DNA from: Cohnella endophytica
Lineage (GTDB): Bacteria > Bacillota > Bacilli > Paenibacillales > Paenibacillaceae
Assembly (NCBI RefSeq): GCF_003628305.1
Contig: NZ_RBZM01000002.1
Location: 248,001-312,000, forward strand
DNA: 64,000 nucleotides
Direction of reading: 5' to 3'
The notes under the pieces were generated by a model. The model worked only from the letters and a program-made list of their open reading frames with translations, was not told where the DNA came from and made no database searches. The translations under genes and the position numbers were made by a program. Each line of letters opens with the position of its first letter. The stretch's first letter is position 1. Below are positions 35,615 through 44,053 of the stretch, in pieces.

Positions 35615-37198
35615 TTAATCGTAATCGAGATTCGTGCGACGGTCTCCGGCCAAAACTGCGGAGAAAACATTTTCAGTGCGTTGTGTCGTTCCGGCCGGAG
35701 GGAAAGCGGCTTCCGCGGAACGAATCGCTTTGAGCATGCCCTTCGCTTTGTTGACCGTCTCCTCGTATTCGCTCTCCGGAACCGAGTCCCATACGATGCC
35801 CGCTCCGGCTTGCACGAAAGCTTTGCCGTGCTTGAAAATAATCGTCCGAATCGTAATGCACGTGTTCAGACTGCCCGAGAATCCGAGATAACCGATCGCT
35901 CCCGCATAGGCGCCTCTCGCTTCGTTCTCCAGTTCGGCAATGATTTCCATCGCCCGAAGCTTCGGAGCGCCCGATACCGTGCCCGCCGGCAAGCAAGAAA
36001 GGAAAGCATCGTAAAAATCTTTGTCCGGACGAAGCTGGCCGGTCACGTTCGAAACGATGTGCATGACGTGGGAGTATCGCTCGACCTCCATGTAGCTGTC
36101 GCATTTCACCGAACCGAAAGTCGAGACTCTGCCGATATCGTTACGACCCAGATCGACTAGCATCACGTGCTCCGCTCTCTCCTTTTCATCGGCCAGCAGT
36201 TCTTCTTCCATTGCCAGATCTTCCTCCGGCGTCTTGCCCCGCGGCCGCGTTCCCGCGATCGGGCGATTCTCCACTTTACCGTTGTCGACCTTGACGAGCA
36301 GTTCCGGCGAAGTCCCCACGATGACTTCATCGTCAAGCTTGAGCACGTACATGTACGGCGATGGGTTCATCGTTCTTAGCACGCGATATACGTGAAGCGG
36401 ATCGACGTCCGTCTCGATGTGAAAACGCTGAGATAGCACCACTTGGAAAATATCCCCTGCGCGAATATACTCTTTCGCTTGGTTGGCGTTATCGATAAAT
36501 TGCTGCTTGGTTAAGTTCGACTTGATGTCCCCGAGCTCCGGATCCTGAGGCGGCGCGCCTCTGGAAGGCTGGATTGGAATGGGCTGTTGAATTCTACGAA
36601 TCGTGTTGTCGATCGCGTTCAACGTTTCTTTGTACGCCGATTCGATAGCCGAGTCGGATGCACCTTCCGGAACGTGTACGTTGCCGATGACGAGCACATG
36701 CTGCTTGAAGTGGTCGAACACGATGACTTGGTCGCAGAACATGAATTGCATGTCGTCCATGTTCAAATCGTCCGTCTTGTGGGGAGGAACCTTCTTCTCG
36801 TAGTACTGCAACAAGTCGTATCCGAAAAACCCGATCGCCCCGCCCGTAAAAGGAGGAAGCTCCGGCAATGCCGGGCTCCGATAGGACCGCAGCTTCTCGC
36901 GAAGCAATTGCAACGGCTCGGTTGTCCGGTGGGACTCGACTTTACCGTTTTGCTCCAAGGTCAGTTCTTGCTTCTTCAATCGCAACACGAGAAACGGATC
37001 CGTCCCGATAAAAGAATAACGAGCCCAATTGACGCCGCCTTCCACGCTTTCCAGCAGAAAAGCGTATTTGTCCTTGCTCAGGTGCTGGAACACCCGTATC
37101 GGCGTTTCCGTATCCGCCAGCAATTTGCGCACGACGGGGATAACGTTATATTGCCCGGCCATTGCTTTAATCCCTTGCAGCTCCTGGTGATCCATCAT
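35615..37198 (-). CDS. trpE: Anthranilate synthase component I
   Basis: A 527-residue protein. The N-terminal regulatory domain has LLES near residue 48, part of the tryptophan feedback site, and the chorismate-binding domain has the PIAGTRPRGKTPEED, LVDLGRNDIG, TVSGAPKLRAMEII and GAIGYLGFSGSLN motifs. It makes anthranilate from chorismate using ammonia from a glutaminase subunit that is not encoded here. GGGGAG precedes the ATG at 37198; the 22-codon upstream extension lies in the regulated leader. It heads trpEDCFBA-hisC-tyrA. Confidence 0.95.
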   Translation of the reverse strand: MMDHQELQGIKAMAGQYNVIPVVRKLLADTETPIRVFQHLSKDKYAFLLESVEGGVNWARYSFIGTDPFLVLRLKKQELTLEQNGKVESHRTTEPLQLLREKLRSYRSPALPELPPFTGGAIGFFGYDLLQYYEKKVPPHKTDDLNMDDMQFMFCDQVIVFDHFKQHVLVIGNVHVPEGASDSAIESAYKETLNAIDNTIRRIQQPIPIQPSRGAPPQDPELGDIKSNLTKQQFIDNANQAKEYIRAGDIFQVVLSQRFHIETDVDPLHVYRVLRTMNPSPYMYVLKLDDEVIVGTSPELLVKVDNGKVENRPIAGTRPRGKTPEEDLAMEEELLADEKERAEHVMLVDLGRNDIGRVSTFGSVKCDSYMEVERYSHVMHIVSNVTGQLRPDKDFYDAFLSCLPAGTVSGAPKLRAMEIIAELENEARGAYAGAIGYLGFSGSLNTCITIRTIIFKHGKAFVQAGAGIVWDSVPESEYEETVNKAKGMLKAIRSAEAAFPPAGTTQRTENVFSAVLAGDRRTNLDYD

Positions 37199-37304
37199 CG
37201 TCCATCTCTCCCCTTGCCGATCGTCCGCGCGTTTGTCCGGCGAGACCTGCGGCTTTATCAGCATCTATTCCTATTTTCAACTTTTGAATTACGATATCAT
37301 GCCA

Positions 37305-37335
37305 TAAAAAAAGCACCTCTGCTCCGCAGAGATGC
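37305..37335 (-). terminator. trp leader attenuator (intrinsic terminator)
   Basis: The minus-strand stem GCATCTCTGC/GCAGAGGTGC (one mismatch, loop GGA) is followed by eight U residues, and lies between the trp promoter and trpE. Part of its 5' arm (CAUCUCU) is the exact complement of AGAGAUG inside the TRAP site, giving a competing antiterminator. Confidence 0.85.
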
Positions 37336-37412
37336 GCGTAATCGATAAGTGTCAGATCCCCGCTATCTTCCACGAATAAGCGTAAATACGCTTAACGCAA
37401 GGGATCGGGAAA

Positions 37413-37445
37413 CTCCGCTCATCTATTCTCATCTCTACTCGGCTC
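37413..37445 (-). promoter_or_regulatory. TRAP (MtrB) RNA-binding site in the trp leader
   Basis: Read on the minus strand there are seven consecutive (G/U)AG triplets, each separated by exactly 2 nt: GAG-cc-GAG-ua-GAG-au-GAG-aa-UAG-au-GAG-cg-GAG. The B. subtilis trp leader has 11 triplets with 2-3-nt spacers. The site begins about 55 nt after the predicted transcription start and contains the 5' half of the antiterminator. mtrB is encoded at 48784-49005. Confidence 0.9.
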
Positions 37446-37506
37446 TCGCATCCACGTAAGTTGCCGTCCCTATGGCCGACCGTTCCGCGATGCTTAATAC
37501 TAAACA

Positions 37507-37535
37507 ATATAACACCCATTCAGCTCCATCGTCAA
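37507..37535 (-). promoter_or_regulatory. SigA promoter of the trp operon
   Basis: TTGACG (37530-37535), 17 nt, TTATAT (37507-37512) on the minus strand, with a start near 37500 and a leader of about 300 nt. The 51-bp repeat array begins 10 bp upstream of the -35. Confidence 0.75.
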
Positions 37536-37544
37536 CCTGCGACG

Positions 37545-37901
37545 ATTCGCTCTGTAACACGCTCTCAGCGTACTACACGATTAAATCCGCCAACTATTCA
37601 CTCTCTAGCACGCTCCCAGCGTACTACACTAACAAATCCACCAACCAATCACGCTCTAGTACGCTCTCAGCGTACTACACAAAAAAAACCACCAACCATT
37701 CGTTCTGCAACACGCTATGAGCGTACTACACTGACAAATTTGCCATCTACTTGCCCTGTAACACGCTCCCAGCGTACTGCACGATCAAATTCACCAACCA
37801 TTCGCTCTGTAACACGCTACCAGCGTACTACACGATCAAATCCACCAACTATTCGCTCTCTAACACGCGCCCAGCGTATTACATAAACATGACCACTTTC
37901 T
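37545..37901. repeat. Seven tandem 51-bp repeats with a conserved mini-hairpin
   Basis: Units start at 37545, 37596, 37647, 37698, 37749, 37800 and 37851; the period is exactly 51 bp throughout. Each has a core at unit positions 15-27: ACGCT, three variable bases, AGCGT (loops CTC, CCC, CTC, ATG, CCC, ACC, CCC). The left arm is changed in the last unit (ACGCG); the third unit extends the palindrome to 8 bp per arm. The rest of each unit varies more. 51 is divisible by 3, so frames stay open across the array, but none has a ribosome-binding site. A related single unit lies at 12419-12459. Confidence 0.95.
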
Positions 37902-37957
37902 CCAACTGTCATTTGTTTGAGAATTGATTACTGTTTCAATCCATACGTTTATTCTGC

Positions 37958-38638
37958 TTATCGAGAACGCAACGATGAATTGTTGTCGACAAGCTCATAA
38001 GTATGAACCCGAATAGCTCCTTCTCTCGACGGACGGATATAGTTCTTGATAACGAGCCCTCGCAAAACACCCAAACAATAGTCATGACTCGCTGCCAAGC
38101 ACATTTCAGCGTCTCGCATGCGAATCGGTCTTCCCAGTACATGCATATGCCTTAAAATTTCTTTTTCGGACGGGGACAGCAATGTCTCAGCACCGCCTCC
38201 GAACTTACCATACATCTCGTACAAATTCCGACGACAAAGGTCCGGCTTTTTGTCCATTTCATCGAAGGAAAACGGGATGAAAAGGATGCCCAGAGCGCCC
38301 ATCGAGCGGATTCTTACCTTCTCGAAGTCGAAACGGGGGCGGGTTATATTTTCCGCATGCGGTACGAAACCCTCCGATTCGAGACCGAAGCTTACTCTCT
38401 CGTCGAATGCATCGATATAAGCCTTCACGCCCGTTAGCGTGTAGAATTCCTTTTCCAGCTCAATTCCTTCGAACGAGCCGCGCACCGGCCAGATAATGTC
38501 CGCGAGCAGCTTTCTCTCGCCTTCTCCTTGCTTGTTCAACTGTTCAAGCCTCATCCCCGTTGCAGTCCTCTTCTGTTGTTCTAGTAGCCTGTCATAAGCC
38601 CTCTCGCCATCCGACAATTTACCCGCACTCATCCTCAT
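37958..38638 (-). CDS. Unrecognised protein: possible PD-(D/E)XK-like domain plus winged helix
   Basis: A 226-residue protein. The middle third has AYIDAF, then GLESEGF with a following His, then a charged FDFEKVRIRSMGALGILFIPF segment. This order (Asp, E-x-E/D-G, His, R/D-rich helix, hydrophobic strand) resembles DUF559/Vsr-type nuclease folds. Residues from about 160 on read as a winged helix (SPSEKEILRHMHVLGRPIRM). Both assignments are inferences from pattern. GAGGGG lies 8 nt before the chosen ATG. The gene begins directly after the aroH terminator with no room for a separate promoter, and its 3' end is 56 bp from the repeat array. It interrupts the usual aroH-trpE junction. Confidence 0.7.
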   Translation of the reverse strand: MRMSAGKLSDGERAYDRLLEQQKRTATGMRLEQLNKQGEGERKLLADIIWPVRGSFEGIELEKEFYTLTGVKAYIDAFDERVSFGLESEGFVPHAENITRPRFDFEKVRIRSMGALGILFIPFSFDEMDKKPDLCRRNLYEMYGKFGGGAETLLSPSEKEILRHMHVLGRPIRMRDAEMCLAASHDYCLGVLRGLVIKNYIRPSREGAIRVHTYELVDNNSSLRSR

Positions 38639-38663
38639 AACATCCACCCCTCACTCGGAAAAT

Positions 38664-38701
38664 AAAAAAACGCCGTCCCCTTCGAAAAGGGAAACGGCGT
38701 G
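38664..38701 (-). terminator. Terminator after aroCBH
   Basis: The minus-strand stem ACGCCGT…ACGGCGT with an inner CCCTT/AAGGG pairing is followed by seven U residues, 43 nt past aroH. Confidence 0.88.
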
Positions 38702-38744
38702 TGCTTCACGCGTCATGCGTATAAGTACGATAATGATAACGAGC

Positions 38745-39113
38745 TTAATTGCCGACCAAGTCGGGGCGAAGCGCTTGCGCGCGGTTAAGGTACACGTGGC
38801 GGATGTCCTTCTGCGCGACGTCGGTGTTCACGAGCACCATGAGGCGGATGCATTTTTCCAAGCTGCCTTTTACCGGCACCTCTAACGAACACATCAACGG
38901 CACGAGCTCCCAACCCGCCATCTGGCGAATCGCCCTGGCGGGAAACGTCGCGTCCAAATCTTGCGTTACCGTCACGAATACGCTCGCGATATCTTCGGGC
39001 GCGAAACGGTTCACTTCGACGATCCCGTTCAAGAGTTCGATGGACGCGTCAAGTATTGCTTTTTCTTCGTTTACTTCAACCGTAATGGCTCCGCGGATTC
39101 CCCTAACGCTCAT
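38745..39113 (-). CDS. aroH: Chorismate mutase, AroH type
   Basis: A 122-residue monofunctional mutase with MSVRGIRGAITVE (the active-site Arg7), the Glu in the central strand region, and LNRAQALRPDL at the C-terminus. It isomerises chorismate to prephenate for tyrosine and phenylalanine. Length and motifs fit the trimeric B. subtilis AroH. The ATG overlaps the aroB stop by 4 nt; a longer frame inside aroB was rejected. Confidence 0.95.
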   Translation of the reverse strand: MSVRGIRGAITVEVNEEKAILDASIELLNGIVEVNRFAPEDIASVFVTVTQDLDATFPARAIRQMAGWELVPLMCSLEVPVKGSLEKCIRLMVLVNTDVAQKDIRHVYLNRAQALRPDLVGN

Positions 39114-40225
39114 GCTTGCCTTGTCCCCTCTCTTAAACCTTCGACGATCTCCTTCACCCAAGAGGAAGGCACGTCTTTGCGAATTTCCACGCGTCCGATA
39201 TCGGTAGGAACGATGAATACCATCTTCCCTTCCGCGAACTTTTTGTCGTGCATCATGGCGCTCATGATCTCGTCCGTATCCAAGTGGCTAGGAATGCGCA
39301 CCGGCAACCCGAACTTCACGTGCAGCCTTTCCGTTTCCTCCGCGATCCGCTCATCGTAGCCGAACTTGGCCGCAAGACGCGCCGCGCCGACCATCCCGAT
39401 GGCGATCGCTTCGCCGTGAAGCAGCTCCCCGTAACCCGCGACAGCCTCGAGAGCATGACCTATCGTATGTCCCAAGTTCAAGATTGCGCGAAGATCGTTC
39501 TCCCGCTCATCCTTCGAGACGACGATCGCTTTGATGTTGCAGCCTTCATACAACGCATAACCAAGCGCTTCCGGCTCGAGGGCAAGCAGCTGCTCCGCGT
39601 GCTCGTCGCACCAACGCACGAACTCCCCGTCCCATAGCAGGCCTTGTTTAACGAGCTCGGACAATCCGGCCCGCACTTCGCGCATCGGCAGGCTGAGAAT
39701 CGTGTCAAGATCGTATAATACGAACTCAGGCTGATGGAAGGCGCCGATAATGTTCTTGGCTAGTCGATGATTAACCGCGACTTTGCCTCCGACGCTGCTA
39801 TCGTGCGCCTGGATCGTCGTCGGAATTTGTACGAACCGGACGCCGCGCATATAGGAAGCCGCGACGAATCCCGCGAGGTCCCCGACGACGCCTCCGCCGA
39901 GCGCGATAACCGTGGATTTGCGGTCTAATCCCGCTTCCAAGCCCGCTCCGATCAGTTCGTCCAGCATTTCCAAAGACTTCGATGTTTCGCCCGAAGGAAC
40001 GACCGCGGTAGTCACCTTATAGCCTGCCGCAGCCAACGATTCCTCAAGCTTATCCGCGTATAGGTCAACGACCGACGAATCCGTCACGAGCAGAATCGGA
40101 GACTTTACAGGCAAGCCATGCTTAAGAAATAAACTTCCCGCTTGAGCAAGCAATCCCGTACCGATGTAGATCGGGTAGGAACGTTCTCCTAAATCGACGG
40201 TTAATTCCCGAGTCCCGCCGGCCAT
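39110..40225 (-). CDS. aroB: 3-dehydroquinate synthase
   Basis: A 371-residue protein with VPSGETSKS, the NAD/substrate motif ALGGGVVGDLAGFVA, the Lys/Asn loop in GGKVAVNH and the zinc ligands in LNLGHTIGHALE and LHGEAIAIG. It makes dehydroquinate from DAHP. Its ATG shares one base with the aroC stop (TAATG), and its stop overlaps aroH. Confidence 0.96.
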   Translation of the reverse strand: MAGGTRELTVDLGERSYPIYIGTGLLAQAGSLFLKHGLPVKSPILLVTDSSVVDLYADKLEESLAAAGYKVTTAVVPSGETSKSLEMLDELIGAGLEAGLDRKSTVIALGGGVVGDLAGFVAASYMRGVRFVQIPTTIQAHDSSVGGKVAVNHRLAKNIIGAFHQPEFVLYDLDTILSLPMREVRAGLSELVKQGLLWDGEFVRWCDEHAEQLLALEPEALGYALYEGCNIKAIVVSKDERENDLRAILNLGHTIGHALEAVAGYGELLHGEAIAIGMVGAARLAAKFGYDERIAEETERLHVKFGLPVRIPSHLDTDEIMSAMMHDKKFAEGKMVFIVPTDIGRVEIRKDVPSSWVKEIVEGLREGTRQA

Positions 40226-41394
40226 TAGTAAGCCTCGATTTGACGGAGGTAGCTATCTAGATTCGCTTGAATCTCTTCGATCGAATCTCCGCCGAATTTC
40301 TCCAGGAACGCGTTCGCCACTTCCCAAGCGACGACGTGCTCCATCACGACGCTTGCCGCAGGAACGGCGCAAGCATCGGAACGTTCCACCTGTGCAGTAA
40401 ACGGCTCCTTCGAGTCGATATCGACGCTGGCAAGCGGCTTGTAGAGCGTAGGAATCGGCTTCATCACGCCGCGCACGACGATCGGTTCGCCGTTCGTCAT
40501 CCCGCCTTCAAAGCCGCCAAGCCGGTTCGATGCCCGGTAAAACCCGCGTTCTTCGCTGTACATAATCTCGTCATGCACTTTGGATCCGGGAGTACGTCCC
40601 GCTTCGAACCCGATGCCGATCTCGACGCCTTTGAAGGCGTTGATAGACATGACGGCCTGGGCGATACGTCCGTCCAGCTTGCGATCCCACTGCACGTGGC
40701 TGCCGAGTCCGATCGGCAAGCCGGTCACGATGCACTCGACTACCCCGCCGATCGTATCGCCTTCCGCTTTCATACGGTCGATCAGCTCGGTCATTTGTTG
40801 CTCCGCGACTTTGTCCGCCACTCGAACGGGGGATTGCTCCGTTACGGCGATCAATTCGTCGATCGGCAGATTGGGCGCTGCCGCAGTCACTTCTCCGATG
40901 GAGACGACGTGACCCGCGACTTTTATGCCGAATTTGCCCAGCAACTGACGAGCGATCGCTCCGACCGCTACGCGCGCAGCCGTCTCCCGCGCGCTCGAAC
41001 GTTCGAGCACGTTGCGCAAGTCTTTCAAGTTATATTTCAATCCGCCGTTCAAATCGGCATGACCCGGACGTGGACGGAAAACGCGGCGTTTCGCCTCGTC
41101 ACCGCCTTCGATAGGTTCTACGTTCATTACGGACGTCCAATGCTTCCAGTCCTTGTTCTCGACGACAAGCGCCACTGGCGCTCCCGTCGTGCGGCCATGC
41201 CTTACGCCGCCGACGATCTGCGCGGTATCGGTCTCGATCTGCATGCGGCGTCCCCGTCCGTGACCCTTCTGGCGACGTTGCAATTGAAAATTCAAAGCTT
41301 CGAAATCAAGCTCCAGATTGCTAGGTAATCCTTCGATAATTGCCGTAAGCTGCGGTCCGTGCGTCTCTCCCGCTGTCAAATAACGTAAACTCAA
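40225..41394 (-). CDS. aroC: Chorismate synthase
   Basis: A 389-residue protein with [13 protein letters not shown] (signature 1), [29 protein letters not shown] and the [10 protein letters not shown] segment. It makes chorismate using reduced FMN. The start is a TTG with GGAGG 7 nt upstream; the preceding ATG-initiated extension (19 codons) is not part of the family and has no site. This is the aroF equivalent of B. subtilis. A SigA promoter lies about 55-85 nt upstream. Its product feeds TrpE, AroH and MqnA, all encoded nearby. Confidence 0.95.
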   Translation of the reverse strand: MSLRYLTAGETHGPQLTAIIEGLPSNLELDFEALNFQLQRRQKGHGRGRRMQIETDTAQIVGGVRHGRTTGAPVALVVENKDWKHWTSVMNVEPIEGGDEAKRRVFRPRPGHADLNGGLKYNLKDLRNVLERSSARETAARVAVGAIARQLLGKFGIKVAGHVVSIGEVTAAAPNLPIDELIAVTEQSPVRVADKVAEQQMTELIDRMKAEGDTIGGVVECIVTGLPIGLGSHVQWDRKLDGRIAQAVMSINAFKGVEIGIGFEAGRTPGSKVHDEIMYSEERGFYRASNRLGGFEGGMTNGEPIVVRGVMKPIPTLYKPLASVDIDSKEPFTAQVERSDACAVPAASVVMEHVVAWEVANAFLEKFGGDSIEEIQANLDSYLRQIEAY

Positions 41395-41449
41395 ATCCGG
41401 TTCCTCCCTTTTCGCCACTACAGCCGTGAAGCCGTAAATATCTTTGATC

Positions 41450-41479
41450 ATTATATTACAGCGTTAAAGCGTTTGACAA
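41450..41479 (-). promoter_or_regulatory. SigA promoter of aroCBH
   Basis: TTGTCA (41474-41479), 18 nt, TATAAT (41450-41455) on the minus strand. Confidence 0.7.
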
Positions 41480-41480
41480 G

Positions 41481-41513
41481 AAAACAGCCCGTCACGTTCG
41501 GACGGACTGTTTC
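41481..41513 (-). terminator. Terminator at the end of the small HTH-like gene
   Basis: The minus-strand stem AAACAGtCCGTC/GACGGgCTGTTT is followed by UUUUC. It overlaps the last codons of the gene. Confidence 0.65.
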
Positions 41514-41653
41514 TTATCGGCTTTCGGGCGTGAAGCCCGCGATTCCCTCATGTATCCGAGCAATTCCACGTTGTCCAAGCCCAATATTTGCGCGCATTCA
41601 TGCACGGATATTAATCCTCGCCTGTATGCGGCTATGACTTTGCGTTTGTCCAT
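41492..41653 (-). CDS. Small HTH-like protein of unknown function
   Basis: A 53-residue basic protein starting MDKRKVIAAYRRGLI; residues 12-38 look like a helix-turn-helix (SVHECAQILGLDNVELLGYM). GGAGGG stands 4 nt before the chosen ATG. Its C-terminus is Lys/Arg/Ser-rich. It sits alone between cheR and aroC with a terminator at its end. It could be a small DNA-binding regulator, but no target is visible. Confidence 0.6.
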   Translation of the reverse strand: MDKRKVIAAYRRGLISVHECAQILGLDNVELLGYMRESRASRPKADKKQSVRT

Positions 41654-41713
41654 GGTTCCCTCCGCTTGGCTCAAGTAGCCTTATTATCGGTAGGGAGACT
41701 AGGTAACATACGC

Positions 41714-42535
41714 TTAATTGATTCGCCGGTAAAAAAAAGTGTCCGCGGTCTCGAGACCGTATTGTCCGGGGGAGAAGATTTGCTCCGTGCTTCCGACGAA
41801 CAGCAGCCCGCCCGGCTTAAGCGAGCGCGCGAACTTGCCATATAGCTGGTGCTTCGCTTCTTCCGTAAAATAAATCATGACATTGCGGCATACGATCAGA
41901 TCGAATTTGTCCCCGAATACGTCCAGCAACAAATTTTGCTTCTGCAACTTAACCGCTTTCTTCAATTGTTCGGACACTTTAAATGCGCCGTCGGATGGCG
42001 TAAAGTATTTTTTCTGGAAGTCCGCAGGCACGTCTCTAAGCGAACGTTCGAGATAAACGCCTTCTTTCGCTTTCGCGAGCACGCCGTCATCGATGTCCGT
42101 CGCCAGCAAAGAGGTGCGCTCGAGTACGCCCAAAGCATCCAAAATCATAGCTAGCGTGTACGGTTCTTCCCCGGTAGAACAAGCGGCGCTCCAAATATTC
42201 AATCGGGAATATTCCTTCATCATCTGCGGAAGGAACTTGTCCTTCAGCACCTGCCATCGGTTCGGATTGCGCCAGAACTCCGAGACGTTGATCGTCATCC
42301 GGTCCAAGAACTCGTTACGTAATCTAGCGTCCGCGGATAAAGCCTTGAAGTATTCGTTGAACGAAGCATAGCCGTATTTCATCCGCAACGTCGTTAAGCG
42401 CCGCCGCATTTGATTTTCCTTGTATTGAGACAGATCGATGGACGTCGATCGTTTAATATCGACGATAAAACGCGCGAAATCCTCATCCTCGGAGAAGCTC
42501 GCGTTCGCTAACGGTCCGGCATCTCTGTCTCCCAT
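41714..42535 (-). CDS. cheR: Chemotaxis protein-glutamate O-methyltransferase
   Basis: A 273-residue protein. The N-terminal helical domain includes NQMRRRLTTLRMKYG, and the SAM-binding domain has WSAACSTGEEPYTLA (motif I region), ATDID, and DLIVCRNVMIYFT near 210-222. It methylates glutamates of chemoreceptors. The gene lies between ndk and aroC, as in B. subtilis. Confidence 0.94.
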   Translation of the reverse strand: MGDRDAGPLANASFSEDEDFARFIVDIKRSTSIDLSQYKENQMRRRLTTLRMKYGYASFNEYFKALSADARLRNEFLDRMTINVSEFWRNPNRWQVLKDKFLPQMMKEYSRLNIWSAACSTGEEPYTLAMILDALGVLERTSLLATDIDDGVLAKAKEGVYLERSLRDVPADFQKKYFTPSDGAFKVSEQLKKAVKLQKQNLLLDVFGDKFDLIVCRNVMIYFTEEAKHQLYGKFARSLKPGGLLFVGSTEQIFSPGQYGLETADTFFYRRIN

Positions 42536-42567
42536 GACGTTGTCCTCCCTATCCTACCTTACCTTAC

Positions 42568-43011
42568 CTAAATCCACGCCTGTATCGCTTTATCATAGGA
42601 CACCAATTCCTCTTCCGAGAAAAAGATCCCGATCTCGCGTTCCGCGTTCTCGTGGGAATCCGAACCGTGAATCAAATTGAAATTCGTATGTATGGCGAAG
42701 TCGCTGCGAATCGTTCCGGGAGCGGCTTCGAGCGCGTTCGTCTTGCCGATCATCGCCCGGCACAATCCCACGGCCTGATCCCCTTCCCATACCATGGCGA
42801 ACACGGGACCCGCTGTAATGAACTTGAGCAGCGGGGCGTAGAAATCTTTGCCTTCGTGCTCGGCATAATGTCTTTCCGCGAGTTCAACGGAAACTTGCAT
42901 CAGCTTTGCCCCGACCAGCTTCAACCCTTTGCGTTCGAATCGGGAGACGATTTCGCCGATCAGTCCGCGTTGGACGCCGTCGGGTTTGATCATTAAGTAC
43001 GTTCTTTCCAT
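42568..43011 (-). CDS. ndk: Nucleoside diphosphate kinase
   Basis: A 147-residue protein with [15 protein letters not shown], the [10 protein letters not shown] segment, [18 protein letters not shown] holding the phosphohistidine, and [11 protein letters not shown]. It balances NTP pools by phosphate transfer. AGGAG lies 7 nt before the ATG; an in-frame start seven codons earlier was rejected. Confidence 0.96.
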   Translation of the reverse strand: MERTYLMIKPDGVQRGLIGEIVSRFERKGLKLVGAKLMQVSVELAERHYAEHEGKDFYAPLLKFITAGPVFAMVWEGDQAVGLCRAMIGKTNALEAAPGTIRSDFAIHTNFNLIHGSDSHENAEREIGIFFSEEELVSYDKAIQAWI

Positions 43012-43074
43012 GCTATCGCTCCTTCCGGACATCTAGCGATGCCGTGTCCATTATTTTACCATAAACAAGGGACA

Positions 43075-44049
43075 TTAATAACTTCGTTTCGCCACGAAGC
43101 GGGCAATATCGGCCAAATTTTTCTTTGCCGGAATGTCGGACAAACAATCTAGCGCCTTAAGCGCTTTGGCGATGTACCGGTCAGCTAAGATTTCCGCTTG
43201 TTTGATTCCGGCGCTCGAGCGCATGAGCTTAACGGCTTCGACCGAGCTTGCCGTCCCTTCTCCGTCGCGAATGAGCTTGATTTCCGCTAGCAGCTTGTCG
43301 CTAAGACGATCATCCTGCAAAGCGTATAGTACGGGCAACGTAATGTTGCCTTGGCGAAGATCGCTGCCCGGCGGTTTGCCGATCGCTTTCTCCGTGCCGC
43401 ACAAATCGAGCAAGTCGTCCGTAATCTGAAAAGCCATCCCGACGTTATACCCAAAGCGATACAATGCATGGCTGGCGCGGGGCGGCGCATCCGTCGCCAT
43501 TGCCCCTAGCTGGCAGCTGATCGCGATGAGCAACGCCGTCTTCCGACGAATCCGGCGCAAATAATTGCGAACGCTTTGTTCGACGTTGAAGAAATCTCGG
43601 ATTTGTTCCATTTCTCCGATGCACATCTGTACCATGGCTCCGGACAAAATCTGATGAATGCGCGGTTTGTCTAACTCGGTAATGACCGTCAAAGCCTTGG
43701 CGTAAATATAATCGCCGGTGTACATGGCGATCCGGTTATCCCATTTGGACTTTACGGTTAGCTGGCCTCTTCTCGTTTCCGCGTCGTCTATGACGTCGTC
43801 ATGCACCAGACTCGCCATGTGGATCAACTCTAGTGGAACGGCGACGCGCTTTAGCGTCTCCATCGAATAGGTTCCGAACTTCCCGGAAAGCAAGACGAAA
43901 ACGGGCCTAATCCGTTTCCCTCCGGCTTTCAGAAGATGCAGCGAAGCTTCGCTTAGCATCGGCAGGTCGGAAGATACTTCTTCGGCCATCCGGTCTTCGA
44001 TCGCTTGCAAATCGGACTTCATGGAAGCATACAGTTGCATTAATTTCAT
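43075..44049 (-). CDS. hepT: Heptaprenyl diphosphate synthase component II
   Basis: A 324-residue all-helical trans-prenyltransferase with GGKRIRP, the first aspartate-rich motif DDVIDDAETRRG near 87-98 and the second DDLLDLCG near 210. With HepS it makes the C35 side chain of menaquinone-7. AGGTGA lies 5 nt before the ATG; the 48-codon upstream extension overlaps mqnA in another frame and was rejected. It is the last gene of the quinone cluster hepS-menG-ubiA-ubiX-mqnA-hepT. Confidence 0.95.
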   Translation of the reverse strand: MKLMQLYASMKSDLQAIEDRMAEEVSSDLPMLSEASLHLLKAGGKRIRPVFVLLSGKFGTYSMETLKRVAVPLELIHMASLVHDDVIDDAETRRGQLTVKSKWDNRIAMYTGDYIYAKALTVITELDKPRIHQILSGAMVQMCIGEMEQIRDFFNVEQSVRNYLRRIRRKTALLIAISCQLGAMATDAPPRASHALYRFGYNVGMAFQITDDLLDLCGTEKAIGKPPGSDLRQGNITLPVLYALQDDRLSDKLLAEIKLIRDGEGTASSVEAVKLMRSSAGIKQAEILADRYIAKALKALDCLSDIPAKKNLADIARFVAKRSY

Positions 44050-44053
44050 GAGT

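Noticed and set aside
37461-37886. Open frames across the 51-bp array giving 17-residue repeat proteins
   Set aside because: Because 51 is a multiple of 3, frames stay open by repetition in more than one phase. No ribosome-binding site precedes the candidate starts, and the peptides are low-complexity with no protein-like profile.
37545-37901. CRISPR array
   Set aside because: Units are contiguous with no unique spacers of regular length, variation is spread within each unit, and no cas gene is present.
40267-41328. 353-codon plus-strand frame antisense to aroC
   Set aside because: It mirrors a clear chorismate synthase gene and its composition is that of a shadow frame.
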